Source of the DNA: Bermanella sp034112345
Lineage (GTDB): Bacteria > Pseudomonadota > Gammaproteobacteria > Pseudomonadales > Oceanobacteraceae
Length of the DNA: 39,933 bases
Direction of reading: 5' to 3'
NCBI GenBank assembly: GCA_034112345.1
Contig: JAWUVN010000026.1
Location: forward strand, 1 to 39,933
Shown here: one piece after another, positions 17,094-25,898 of the stretch
Layout of the letters: each line of letters opens with the position of its first letter
Numbering within the stretch: position 1 is the first letter of the stretch
Notes under the pieces: generated by a model
What the model was told of the DNA's origin: nothing
The model's input: only the letters and a program-made list of their open reading frames with translations
Databases searched by the model: none
Position numbers and translations under genes: made by a program

Positions 17094-19319
17094 CTACATA
17101 CCGTCTATTATATCGTTAAGTACCATACTTGGACGCATAATTTTTTCTGCTACTTTAGCATCAGGATGATAATAACCACCAATATCAACCCCCGTTCCTT
17201 GCGCCGAACTTAACTGGTCAATAATCGCCGATCTTGACGTTTCAAGTTGCTTGGCTACTTCTGAAAACTTAGCTTTTAATTCAGGATCTTCATTCTGCTT
17301 AGCAAGCGCCTCAGCCCAGTACAAACCAAGATAATAATGGCTACCGCGGTTATCAACTTCACCAACCGACCTTAAAGGAGAGCGGTCATGATCAAGGAAT
17401 TTAGACGTAGCCTCATTCAGAGTATCACCTAGGATGACCGCTTTAGGGTTGTTTGTTTTAACACCCAGATCCTCTAAAGAAACAGCCAGCGCTAAAAACT
17501 CACCCAATGAATCCCCGCGTAAGTGGCCTTCTTCGATCAACTGCTGAGCATGCTTAGGAGCTGAACCACCTGCACCTGTTTCATACAAACCACCACCAGC
17601 CAATAAAGGAACTATCGATAACATCTTGGCGCTGGTACCTAATTCTAAAATAGGAAATAAATCCGTTAAGTAATCACGAAGTACGTTACCAGTTACAGAT
17701 ATTGTATCTTCACCTTTCTTAACACGATCCATTGTGAATTTAATGGCATCAACAGGTGACATAATTTGAATATCCAAACCAGCCGTATCATGGTCTTTCA
17801 AATACGCCTGAACGATCTCTATTAAGTTTGAATCATGACCACGGTTTGGGTCCAACCAAAAGATTGCAGGCTGGCCTGTTGCTTTAGCGCGGGAAACAGC
17901 TAACTTAACCCAGTCCTGAATCGGAGCATCCTTGGTTTGACACATACGCCAAATATCACCCACTTCAACCGCATGTTCTATCAGAACACCACCAGAACCG
18001 ATAACTTGTACAGTACCCGCTTCTTGAATAATGAATGTTTTATCGTGAGAACCATATTCTTCTGCTTTTTGAGCCATAAGACCAACGTTTGATACGTTGC
18101 CCATAGTGGTCACATCAAATGCACCGTTCTTTTTACAAAATTCAATGGTCTCTTGAAATATTTCGGCGTAGCAGCGATCAGGAATCATGGCCTTGGTATC
18201 ATGTAACTTACCATCCGTCCCCCACATTTTACCAGACGCTCGAATAGCCGCAGGCATAGATGCATCAACAATCACGTCGTTTGGTACATGTAAGTTTGTA
18301 ATGCCTTTATCAGAATCGACCATAGCCAGTGATGGGCGCGAAGCATAGGCCGCTTGAATATCAGCTTCAATTTCTGCTTTTTTATCGGCTGGTAATGATT
18401 CTATTTTAGCGTAAACATCACCTAAACCGTTATCTGCATTAACACCCAACTCTTCAAATAGAACCGCGTGCTTTTCAAATACATCTTTAAAATAAACCGT
18501 GACCGCGTGACCAAACATAACTGGGTCACTTACTTTCATCATAGTGGCCTTAAGGTGCAAAGACAGCATAACGCTATTGGCTTTTGCATCTTGCATCTGC
18601 TCTTCAAAAAATGCACGAAGTGCCTTGCAGCTCATTAATGATGCGTCGATCACTTCATTTTCTTGCAAAGATACTTTTTCTTTTAAAATCACCTGCTTTC
18701 CAGAAACGGTCTGAAGTGCAATTTTTACATCACCCGCCTCAGGCATCACTACTGATTTCTCGCTACCATAAAAATCACCACCTGACATATTTGCCACATG
18801 AGACTTACTGTCAGCTTTCCATTCGCCCATTGAATGAGGATTGTTTTGCGCATACTGCTTAACTGCTTTGGCAACACGGCGATCGCTATTGCCTTCACGT
18901 AGTACAGGGTTTACTGCACTACCAAGAATTTTTGAATAGGACTTTTGGATTTTTAGCTCTGCATCGCCTTGTGGGTCTACAGGGTAATCTGGAATGGCAT
19001 AACCCTGAGATTGAAGCTCGGCAATCGCGTCACACAATTGAGGGATAGAAGCACTGATATTCGGTAACTTAATGATATTCGCAGACGGATCTTTGGCTAA
19101 AGCACCCAATTCCTTTAAGTCATCAGATTGTTTTTGTTCGTCTTTTAAATGGTCAGGAAAACTGGATAAAATACGGCCTGCTAGAGAGATATCTTTCGTG
19201 GCAATAGAGATATTGGCAGGTTTAGCAAATGCTTTAATAATAGGAAGCAATGAGAATGTAGCTAATGCTGGTGCTTCGTCAGTATACGTATAGATGATGT
19301 CTGGATTATTACTTGTCAT
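17094..19319 (-). CDS. icd: NADP-dependent isocitrate dehydrogenase, monomeric type
   Basis: 741 residues, the size of the monomeric family (about 740) and unrelated in length to the dimeric 416-residue enzyme. It oxidises isocitrate to 2-oxoglutarate, making NADPH in the TCA cycle. Family segments include IIYTYTDEAPALATFSLLPI at the N-terminus, LPNISASIPQLCDAIAELQSQGY, GTDGKLHDTKAMIPDRCYAE and GGLYETGAGGSAPKHAQQL. AGGA lies near the ATG. The upstream region has an extended -10 promoter and two palindromes. Genomes may also carry the dimeric enzyme elsewhere; that cannot be seen here. Confidence 0.98.
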   Translation of the reverse strand: MTSNNPDIIYTYTDEAPALATFSLLPIIKAFAKPANISIATKDISLAGRILSSFPDHLKDEQKQSDDLKELGALAKDPSANIIKLPNISASIPQLCDAIAELQSQGYAIPDYPVDPQGDAELKIQKSYSKILGSAVNPVLREGNSDRRVAKAVKQYAQNNPHSMGEWKADSKSHVANMSGGDFYGSEKSVVMPEAGDVKIALQTVSGKQVILKEKVSLQENEVIDASLMSCKALRAFFEEQMQDAKANSVMLSLHLKATMMKVSDPVMFGHAVTVYFKDVFEKHAVLFEELGVNADNGLGDVYAKIESLPADKKAEIEADIQAAYASRPSLAMVDSDKGITNLHVPNDVIVDASMPAAIRASGKMWGTDGKLHDTKAMIPDRCYAEIFQETIEFCKKNGAFDVTTMGNVSNVGLMAQKAEEYGSHDKTFIIQEAGTVQVIGSGGVLIEHAVEVGDIWRMCQTKDAPIQDWVKLAVSRAKATGQPAIFWLDPNRGHDSNLIEIVQAYLKDHDTAGLDIQIMSPVDAIKFTMDRVKKGEDTISVTGNVLRDYLTDLFPILELGTSAKMLSIVPLLAGGGLYETGAGGSAPKHAQQLIEEGHLRGDSLGEFLALAVSLEDLGVKTNNPKAVILGDTLNEATSKFLDHDRSPLRSVGEVDNRGSHYYLGLYWAEALAKQNEDPELKAKFSEVAKQLETSRSAIIDQLSSAQGTGVDIGGYYHPDAKVAEKIMRPSMVLNDIIDGM

Positions 19320-19454
19320 TTCCTATCCTAATTATTTTGCTGTGTCGCTTAAATCTTAGGTAGAGCAACTTTTGGTCGCCCTACAGCCTTTAGAAGCACT
19401 GAAACAAGAAAGACTTATGGACTTTCTAAGCGCTATCAAATCTAACGGACGCGG

Positions 19455-19463
19455 ATTATACCA
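19455..19463 (-). promoter_or_regulatory. extended -10 promoter of icd
   Basis: On the minus strand TGGTATAAT gives a perfect TATAAT (19460-19455) preceded by the TGn extension. No good -35 is found at 16-18 bases, which suggests reliance on the extended -10 or on an activator. The nearest palindrome is centred about 50 bases upstream of the expected start site. Confidence 0.6.
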
Positions 19464-19488
19464 CGTAATGTTATAATCAAAATGCTTT

Positions 19489-19505
19489 TTGTAGATTTTC
19501 TACAA
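19489..19505. promoter_or_regulatory. palindromic operator candidate 1 (TTGTAGA-N3-TCTACAA)
   Basis: TTGTAGATTTTCTACAA has perfect 7-base arms around TTT. It lies between divergent icd and rluE, upstream of the icd promoter. A related palindrome is centred 50 bases away. Confidence 0.6.
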
Positions 19506-19538
19506 GACAATCTTGAAAAGCGCCATAATCGACCTGTT

Positions 19539-19555
19539 TGGTAGATTTACTACAA
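19539..19555. promoter_or_regulatory. palindromic operator candidate 2
   Basis: TGGTAGATTTACTACAA repeats the first palindrome with core arms GTAG and CTAC intact and one half slightly decayed. Its centre (19547) is 50 bases from the first (19497), about five helical turns. It ends 9 bases before the rluE ATG, so binding could also affect rluE. Confidence 0.55.
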
Positions 19556-19564
19556 GAGCACCAT

Positions 19565-20200
19565 ATGGCTAAAATCATACTTTTTAACAAACCCTTCAAA
19601 GTACTTTCGCAATTCACATCCGAAGGAAGTGATAAATCAACGCTCGCCGACTATTTATGCATTCCTAACATCTATGCTGCTGGTCGCCTTGATTATGATT
19701 CCGAAGGTTTACTCTTACTAACTGATAACGGTCAATTACAGCATAGGATAGCTGACCCAAAGCACAAATCTCATAAAACATACTGGGTTCAAGTCGAAGG
19801 AAAGCCCCGAGAGCAAGACTTAGAGCAACTAAGAAATGGCATCACACTCAAAGACGGCCCAACCAAGCCAGCCCTTATCAGCATTATAAATAATCCTAAC
19901 ATTTGGGAGAGAACCCCGCCTATTAGACAAAGGGCCAACATCCCCACAACATGGCTAGAAATTACGATTTACGAAGGCAAAAACAGACAAGTTCGCCGTA
20001 TGACGGCAGCCATCAATCACCCCACCCTAAGATTGGTTCGAGCTCAAATTGGTGAATGGAGCTTAGGGGGTTTAAAGCCCGGCGAATACAAAGAACTAGA
20101 CGTAGAAACACCTATTGCGCCAACTAAAAAAAGACCTAGAAAAACATCGTATTCAAAAGGCCGGAAATTAGATAAAATGCGCGCAAATAAACCTGAGTAG
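19565..20200 (+). CDS. rluE: 23S rRNA pseudouridine synthase RluE
   Basis: 211 residues from ATG 19565 (MAKIILFNKPFKVLSQF); an in-frame TTG nine codons upstream is less likely because homologues begin at this ILFNKP segment. It belongs to the RsuA/RluB/E/F family that isomerises uridine in rRNA; RluE modifies U2457 in E. coli. The catalytic block AAGRLDYDSEGLLLLTDNG carries the essential Asp, and KTYWVQVEG and EGKNRQVRRMTAAINHP are family motifs. There is no S4 domain, as in RluE. The basic tail (KKRPRKTSYSKGRKLDKMR) suits RNA binding. It leads a tightly packed plus-strand run. Confidence 0.92.
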   Translation: MAKIILFNKPFKVLSQFTSEGSDKSTLADYLCIPNIYAAGRLDYDSEGLLLLTDNGQLQHRIADPKHKSHKTYWVQVEGKPREQDLEQLRNGITLKDGPTKPALISIINNPNIWERTPPIRQRANIPTTWLEITIYEGKNRQVRRMTAAINHPTLRLVRAQIGEWSLGGLKPGEYKELDVETPIAPTKKRPRKTSYSKGRKLDKMRANKPE

Positions 20201-20203
20201 CCC

Positions 20204-20653
20204 ATGAGATACAAGCCAAATTCAACTGTCGCAACTATCATCGAACAAAACGGCAAGCTACTATTCGTTGAAGAAATGGATAATGGCCAAATTGTACTCA
20301 ATCAGCCTGCAGGGCACCTTGAAGAAAACGAAACGATTATTGAAGCGGCAAAGCGCGAAGTAACTGAAGAAACTGGCCATACCTGCAAAATCACATCATA
20401 CCTAGGGCTATACACTTTTACCGCCCCAATTAATAAAACAAGCTACCATCGACACTGCATGATTGGTTCCTCTCTTTCTTACGATGCCAATACAGCTTTA
20501 GATGATGGGATCCTAGGTATAAAATGGCTAACTCTAGACGAACTAATTACAAGCGGACAAGCCCGAAGCCCATTAGTTATTAAATGCGCTGAAGATTACT
20601 TTAATGGCAAATCCTATCCGCTAGACTTAATTTACGAGCACCCCAATGACTAA
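20204..20653 (+). CDS. nudJ: Nudix hydrolase, NudJ-like phosphatase
   Basis: 149 residues. The Nudix box is complete: G-H-L-E5 motif as GHLEENETIIEAAKREVTEE followed by TG, with the Glu residues that bind magnesium. The family hydrolyses (deoxy)nucleoside tri- and diphosphates and the thiamine precursor HMP-PP; substrate here is inferred from position, since nudJ between rluE and mnmA is the conserved order. It starts 3 bases after rluE and overlaps mnmA by 8 bases. Confidence 0.88.
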   Translation: MRYKPNSTVATIIEQNGKLLFVEEMDNGQIVLNQPAGHLEENETIIEAAKREVTEETGHTCKITSYLGLYTFTAPINKTSYHRHCMIGSSLSYDANTALDDGILGIKWLTLDELITSGQARSPLVIKCAEDYFNGKSYPLDLIYEHPND

Positions 20654-21770
20654 ACCCATTAATGAAACAAAAGTGATTGTCGGCATGTCTGGCGGCGTTG
20701 ACTCATCAGTATCGGCCTACCTGCTTTTAGAGCAAGGCTATCAGGTCGAAGGCCTGTTCATGAAGAACTGGGATGAAGATGACGGCACAGACTACTGCAC
20801 CGCCCTTGAAGACCTTAAGGACGCGCAAGCTGTATCAGACAAACTCGGCATTAAACTGCACACGGCCAACTTCTCAGCCGAATACTGGGATAATGTTTTC
20901 GAACATTTTCTAGAAGAATATAAAGCAGGTCGAACACCCAACCCAGACATACTATGTAACCGAGAAATAAAATTTAAAGCATTTCTAGATTACACAAAAG
21001 TTTTGGGAACAGACTATATTGCAACAGGCCATTATGTGCGCCGAAAAGACACTGACACCGAGACACTCCTACTAAGAGGTCTTGATACAAATAAAGATCA
21101 AAGCTATTTCTTGCATGCCGTTGGCGGGGAAGAAATAAAACAAACACTCTTCCCTGTAGGCGAATTAGAAAAACCCGAAGTTCGACGAATTGCGGAAGAA
21201 CAGCAACTAGCCACAGCAAAGAAAAAAGACAGCACAGGCATATGCTTTATTGGCGAGCGTCGATTCAAAGATTTTTTACAGCAATACTTGCCCGCCCAAC
21301 CTGGCGATGTAACAACGCCTGATGGCGAAGTAATTGGTAAACATGAAGGACTAATGTATTACACACTAGGCCAGCGCCAGGGCATTGGAATTGGAGGCAC
21401 TAAAAATCACGGTGAAGCCCCTTGGTACGTTGTAAAAAAAGACCTAATAAATAACACACTAATTGTTGGGCAAGGTAAGAACCACCCGCTACTGTTCAGC
21501 GAAAGCTTAACTAGTAATCAAATTTTCTGGGTTAATGGCACACCAAAAACCAAAACATTTAAATGCACAGCCAAAATACGCTATCGCCAGCCTGATCAAG
21601 AGTGCACTGTTAACATCGTTAACAACGAATACTTTGTTGAATTTGACGAGCCACAAAGAGCTGTTACACCCGGCCAGTCAGTTGTATTTTATGAAGGCGA
21701 GGTCTGCCTAGGCGGCGGTGTTATTGAAACAACGAAATTAAGCTCAGAGTTAAATAATGACCAAGCTTAA
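20646..21770 (+). CDS. mnmA: tRNA 2-thiouridylase MnmA
   Basis: 374 residues. It thiolates the wobble uridine of tRNA-Lys, -Glu and -Gln using sulfur relayed by Tus proteins. The PP-loop SGGVDS (15-20) binds ATP. Catalytic cysteines are Cys104 (DILCNREIKF) and Cys200 (STGICFIG). GHYVRR and YYTLGQRQGIGIGG are further family marks. The stop lies inside the hflD start region (14-base overlap), so the two are coupled. Confidence 0.98.
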   Translation: MTKPINETKVIVGMSGGVDSSVSAYLLLEQGYQVEGLFMKNWDEDDGTDYCTALEDLKDAQAVSDKLGIKLHTANFSAEYWDNVFEHFLEEYKAGRTPNPDILCNREIKFKAFLDYTKVLGTDYIATGHYVRRKDTDTETLLLRGLDTNKDQSYFLHAVGGEEIKQTLFPVGELEKPEVRRIAEEQQLATAKKKDSTGICFIGERRFKDFLQQYLPAQPGDVTTPDGEVIGKHEGLMYYTLGQRQGIGIGGTKNHGEAPWYVVKKDLINNTLIVGQGKNHPLLFSESLTSNQIFWVNGTPKTKTFKCTAKIRYRQPDQECTVNIVNNEYFVEFDEPQRAVTPGQSVVFYEGEVCLGGGVIETTKLSSELNNDQA

Positions 21771-22392
21771 AGTTAAAAACCAGGCCACCGCTCTTGCTGG
21801 CATGCTACAAGCTGTCCACCTTGTCGAACAACTGGCCAAAACAGGTAAAGCGAACGAGAGTGAATTAAAAACGTGCATAGAAAGTTTATTTTCTACAGAC
21901 CCAAACTCGATAGATGACATCTATGGTGGCAGTAAAGACAATCTTAAACTTGGATTTCAAGAGGTTAGATTCTTAACCGATGGCAAACACAAAACCGGAT
22001 CCTCTCCAGATGTCATGCGCTACGCATTAGGTGTGCTGCATTTAGAATCCAAGGCTCGAAAACATAGAGGAATGATGAGTAAGGTAAGTGCCGGAATTGA
22101 CAAATCAAAGCGCCAGCTTGATCACTTTCATAGCACGCATGAAAACTTAATCGCCAACTTATCGGGGCTGTACCAAGAAACATTAAGTACTTTTAAATTT
22201 AGAATTCATGTTACAGGTGACGCACAGCATTTACGCAACCCAGCAACAGCAAACAAAATAAGAACACTATTATTATGCGCGGTCAGATCCGCTATCTTGT
22301 GGCGACAAATGGGAGGGCGCCGCTGGCAGTTTTTATTCAGCCGAAACCAGCTCAACAAGGCCAGTAAGGTTGCACTAAAAGGGCTTGAATAA
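21757..22392 (+). CDS. hflD: high frequency lysogenization protein HflD homologue
   Basis: 211 residues, mostly helical. The family is defined by position after mnmA and by segments such as QATALAGMLQAVHLVEQLAKTG, SIDDIYGG and LLCAVRSAILWRQMGGRRWQFLFSR. In E. coli it is a peripheral membrane protein first found through its effect on phage lambda CII; its normal cellular role is not established. The stop codon lies within a terminator hairpin. Confidence 0.93.
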   Translation: MTKLKVKNQATALAGMLQAVHLVEQLAKTGKANESELKTCIESLFSTDPNSIDDIYGGSKDNLKLGFQEVRFLTDGKHKTGSSPDVMRYALGVLHLESKARKHRGMMSKVSAGIDKSKRQLDHFHSTHENLIANLSGLYQETLSTFKFRIHVTGDAQHLRNPATANKIRTLLLCAVRSAILWRQMGGRRWQFLFSRNQLNKASKVALKGLE

Positions 22393-22400
22393 GCCCTTTT
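22377..22400. terminator. terminator overlapping the hflD stop codon
   Basis: AAAAGGGCTT and AAGCCCTTTT form a perfect 10-bp stem with loop GAAT. The hflD TAA lies at 22390-22392, inside the hairpin. It can also stop minus-strand transcripts from the convergent sulfatase gene. Confidence 0.82.
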
Positions 22401-22439
22401 AAATATTCAATTCCACCAAAAAGATGGAGTCCAATCAAT

Positions 22440-24293
22440 TTAATCAGCCGCCTTGCCCTTATAAAAATGCTGCATTTGCTGTAAGGCATTAAAAGCCTCT
22501 TTTGATTTAAGCTTTAAGCTTGGATCTAGTTCATCCAAATTATTTTTACTTTCCAGTAATCCAATTGGGTTTTGTATAAAGCTACCCTCTTCTGTTACAA
22601 ATGCATAATTATAATAGCTTGCCATAACCTGAACAGGATTCGACTGACCCGAATATAAATTCAAACCATTACTGAAATCTGAAATTGGATTCTCACACGA
22701 AAATGCCTCATTCAACAATGTCGCAGTAACATCAATACTAGCCGTTCTATTTTCAAATACCTGTTGACCTTTTCCTGGCCAATGAACAACAAGAGGCACG
22801 TGCGACTGATAACGTGTGTAGTTACTCCCATGACCAAACCGACTAACCGATGTATCAGCAAACTCTTCGGCATGATCTGATGTAATAATTAAAATTGTAT
22901 TATCCCACTTACCACTCTCTTTTAAGCTGTCTATCAACTTGCCGATCAAGCTATCAATAAAGTAAACACTGTTCTTATATCTATTGATATAAGGCTCAGG
23001 GTTTTTGCCCTGCTTAAAATCAACCAGACTTGGTTTCTCTGTTGGTGTAAATTTCTCAAATTCTTCTGGGTAATAATAAAGATAATGCGTCGAATTAAAA
23101 AACATAAAACCAAAAACAGGATCATCTGACCCGTTAACTTTATTAATCATTCTATTTAAAACATCATAATCTTTTTCTATCGTATCCTTACCCTCACCAT
23201 GCTCAACGTACTGCTTCACCGGAGCAAAACTGCTATCTGTTAATTTAATACGTGTGATGTCGCCACTAGGATAGATACCAAAGTCATACCCTCTGTTTTG
23301 TAGCTCACCGAAAATAGCGGGGCCACCAGCTCCATTATTTGCCACCACATTATCCATATAGGTAGGCGCCATCCCATACATCAAAGAAAAAATACCTCTA
23401 GTTGTTACTGTTCCACTAGAATGATGCTCTTTGAACCACGCTGACTCCTGAGCAAGTGCGAATGTATTAGGGGCGACAGAGGCATCAAGGGTATCTCCCC
23501 TCCAACTCTCAAGAACAACCATAATAATATTTGGGTTCTCCTTCCCATTACATTCTAAAGGCGCCTTAGGATAGTCAATGGATGTATTGGCTATAAACTT
23601 TTCTGTTTCACCACCTGCAAGACTGGCAAGAGCATCATTCTTTTTGATGGACCGCGAATGCATCGGAAAGTAAAACGGTATATGACCACTTATTGAGGTG
23701 ATAGGCATGTAATTTTGCGCATAGGCCCAAGAATGCGTGGCATTCACAAATAAAACATTTAAAAACACCAGTGTAAAAGCAGTAATCCCTGCAAACCTAA
23801 ACCGCTTTCGTACTATTAATTTTGTTTCAACCAACCATAAAATAAATAACTCAGCCATGGTTACCACTATCGCCACAAAGCTAAACAAAGCATATGTTTT
23901 TAGCGAAATATCAAAAAACTCACCACCCTCATCTTCAAAAAATGCAGATATAAAGAACCAATTTATATGAAAGTTAAAAATCCCATATATATAATTATCA
24001 ATAAAAACAATGACCGCTAAAGTCCCCCCAATCGTTGCAATCAATAGCATTAAAGGTAACCGTAACTTAGTTATCAGTAACAAAGGTGCACACAGGATCA
24101 AACCCACAATCGCATACAGCCCCCACACAGCAGGAAGCAAGCCAGCTTGATAGGCTGAATCTAGAAGCGCTGTACCCTCAGGAAAATAGCTAATAAAACT
24201 TAGTGAAACGATCGTCACCAGCAATACATTAAGCAGTAAAACCCAGCCAACAGATCGTGTTGACCTTAAAACACCCAGAAAATATTCAGTCAC
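22440..24293 (-). CDS. YejM/PbgA-like inner-membrane protein with DUF3413 and sulfatase-fold domain
   Basis: 617 residues from GTG 24293; the frame is open to 24476, but that would overlap purB and its promoter and add about 60 poorly hydrophobic residues, while AGAG lies 8 bases before this GTG. Five membrane helices (about 17-37, 52-75, 80-100, 134-158, 167-187) precede a periplasmic alkaline-phosphatase-fold domain from about 253. Visible metal/nucleophile-region segments are VVLESWRGD, SSGTVTTRG and ITSDHAEEF. In E. coli YejM (586 residues) senses LPS and controls LpxC turnover through LapB; the same role here is inferred. Homologues lacking full catalytic residues act as sensors, so enzymatic activity is uncertain. 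Confidence 0.87.
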   Translation of the reverse strand: MTEYFLGVLRSTRSVGWVLLLNVLLVTIVSLSFISYFPEGTALLDSAYQAGLLPAVWGLYAIVGLILCAPLLLITKLRLPLMLLIATIGGTLAVIVFIDNYIYGIFNFHINWFFISAFFEDEGGEFFDISLKTYALFSFVAIVVTMAELFILWLVETKLIVRKRFRFAGITAFTLVFLNVLFVNATHSWAYAQNYMPITSISGHIPFYFPMHSRSIKKNDALASLAGGETEKFIANTSIDYPKAPLECNGKENPNIIMVVLESWRGDTLDASVAPNTFALAQESAWFKEHHSSGTVTTRGIFSLMYGMAPTYMDNVVANNGAGGPAIFGELQNRGYDFGIYPSGDITRIKLTDSSFAPVKQYVEHGEGKDTIEKDYDVLNRMINKVNGSDDPVFGFMFFNSTHYLYYYPEEFEKFTPTEKPSLVDFKQGKNPEPYINRYKNSVYFIDSLIGKLIDSLKESGKWDNTILIITSDHAEEFADTSVSRFGHGSNYTRYQSHVPLVVHWPGKGQQVFENRTASIDVTATLLNEAFSCENPISDFSNGLNLYSGQSNPVQVMASYYNYAFVTEEGSFIQNPIGLLESKNNLDELDPSLKLKSKEAFNALQQMQHFYKGKAAD

Positions 24294-24404
24294 AGATATA
24301 ACTCTAAATAATAAGAAATTTGAAAACAGGCATTCTAGCCATGATCGATGGCGGGGTATAGGCCTAAAATCACGATAACAGCGTTCCTTTTTTACAACTA
24401 ATGC

Positions 24405-24433
24405 CTGAAATAAAGGTAAGTTTGCTATATAAT
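24405..24433 (+). promoter_or_regulatory. sigma-70 promoter candidate for purB
   Basis: CTGAAA (24405-24410), 17 bases, then a perfect TATAAT (24428-24433). This leaves a leader of about 35 bases to the purB ATG. A start for the YejM-like gene upstream of 24400 would run through this promoter. Confidence 0.6.
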
Positions 24434-24474
24434 TTGCGCCAAATTTCCCCTGTATACCAGAAATGAGGAATCTC

Positions 24475-25842
24475 ATGGATTTATCTGCATTAAGCGCTGT
24501 ATCACCGATCGATGGCCGCTATGGTAGTAAAACTTCAGAATTACGCAGTATCTTCAGTGAATTCGGACTAATTAAATACCGAGTTCAAGTTGAGGTTCGT
24601 TGGTTGCAGCGCCTTGCTGATCACGATCAAGTTGCAGAAGTACCTGCTCTAGGTAAAGAAGCAAACGACCTTCTAAACAGTATTGTTGATAACTTCAGTG
24701 AAACTGATGCTGCTCGCATCAAAAGCATTGAAAGCACAACAAACCACGACGTTAAAGCTGTTGAGTACTTCTTAAAAGAAAAAATAGAAGGCAATCCAGA
24801 GCTTGCTAAAATCACTGAGTTTGTTCATTTTGCCTGCACCTCAGAGGACATCAACAATCTTTCACACGCACTTATGCTGCAAGCTGGTCGCGATGAAGTT
24901 GTTCTTCCTTACATGGAAAAAGTAAGCGAAGCCATTGCTGAGATTGCCAGAGAACAAGCTGCAACACCTATGCTTTCTCGTACACATGGTCAAACTGCTT
25001 CCCCTACTACGCTAGGTAAAGAGTTTGCAAACGTGACAGCGCGTATGCGTCGTCAAATCACTCAACTTAAGCAAGTTGAGCTATTAGGTAAGATGAACGG
25101 CGCGGTTGGTAACTACAATGCCCACATCTCGGCATACCCTTCAATCGACTGGGAAGCTAACGCAAAAACCTTCATTGAAGGCTTAGGTTTATCATTCAAC
25201 CCTTACACTACACAAATCGAACCGCACGATTATATCGCTGAGCTTTTTGACGTTATTGCACGCTTCAATACAATCTTAATCGATTTTGATCGTGACATCT
25301 GGGCTTATATTTCAAATGGCTACTTTAAACAAAGAACCATTGCCGGTGAAGTTGGCTCTTCAACCATGCCTCATAAAGTTAACCCTATTGACTTCGAAAA
25401 CTCTGAAGGCAACCTAGGCATTGCAAACGCCGTGATGAATCACTTATCACAAAAACTGCCAATTTCTCGCTGGCAGCGCGACCTAACAGACTCAACCGTT
25501 CTGCGTAACATGGGTGTTGGCCTTGGTTACAGCCTTATCGCTTACCAGTCGTCATTAAAAGGCATCAGTAAACTTCAGGTTAACAAAGCATCAATTGCAG
25601 CTGACCTTGAAAATGCATACGAAGTACTGGCCGAGCCAATTCAAACTGTTATGCGTCGCTTTGGCATCGAACAGCCATACGAAAAGCTAAAAGCGTTTAC
25701 TCGTGGCAAGGCCATTACTAAAGACATGATGATTGAGTTTGTAGGCAGCCTAGAACTTCCACAAACTGAAAAAGATGCCCTAATTGCAATGACACCTGCG
25801 TCATACATTGGCAACGCTGTCGAGCAAGCTAAAGCTATCTAA
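24475..25842 (+). CDS. purB: adenylosuccinate lyase
   Basis: 455 residues from ATG 24475 (MDLSALSAVSPIDGRYG), with GAGGA 6 bases upstream; an in-frame start 12 bases earlier leaves no room for that site. It performs two fumarate-releasing steps in purine synthesis (SAICAR to AICAR and adenylosuccinate to AMP). The superfamily signature GSSTMPHKVNP is at 292-302, and the catalytic-region segments TSEDIN and SRTHGQTASPTT are intact. mnmA-hflD-purB is the standard neighbourhood, here interrupted by the convergent YejM-like gene. Confidence 0.98.
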   Translation: MDLSALSAVSPIDGRYGSKTSELRSIFSEFGLIKYRVQVEVRWLQRLADHDQVAEVPALGKEANDLLNSIVDNFSETDAARIKSIESTTNHDVKAVEYFLKEKIEGNPELAKITEFVHFACTSEDINNLSHALMLQAGRDEVVLPYMEKVSEAIAEIAREQAATPMLSRTHGQTASPTTLGKEFANVTARMRRQITQLKQVELLGKMNGAVGNYNAHISAYPSIDWEANAKTFIEGLGLSFNPYTTQIEPHDYIAELFDVIARFNTILIDFDRDIWAYISNGYFKQRTIAGEVGSSTMPHKVNPIDFENSEGNLGIANAVMNHLSQKLPISRWQRDLTDSTVLRNMGVGLGYSLIAYQSSLKGISKLQVNKASIAADLENAYEVLAEPIQTVMRRFGIEQPYEKLKAFTRGKAITKDMMIEFVGSLELPQTEKDALIAMTPASYIGNAVEQAKAI

Positions 25843-25861
25843 CCTACCTTTATTGTTGTCT

Positions 25862-25887
25862 AATCCCGCTACGGCGGGATTTTTTTT
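25862..25887 (+). terminator. purB terminator
   Basis: AATCCCGC and GCGGGATT form a perfect 8-bp stem with TACG loop followed by T-rich sequence. It ends only 12 bases before the roxA ATG, so roxA expression requires read-through or a promoter within the terminator region. Confidence 0.92.
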
Positions 25888-25898
25888 GAGTGAATTTT

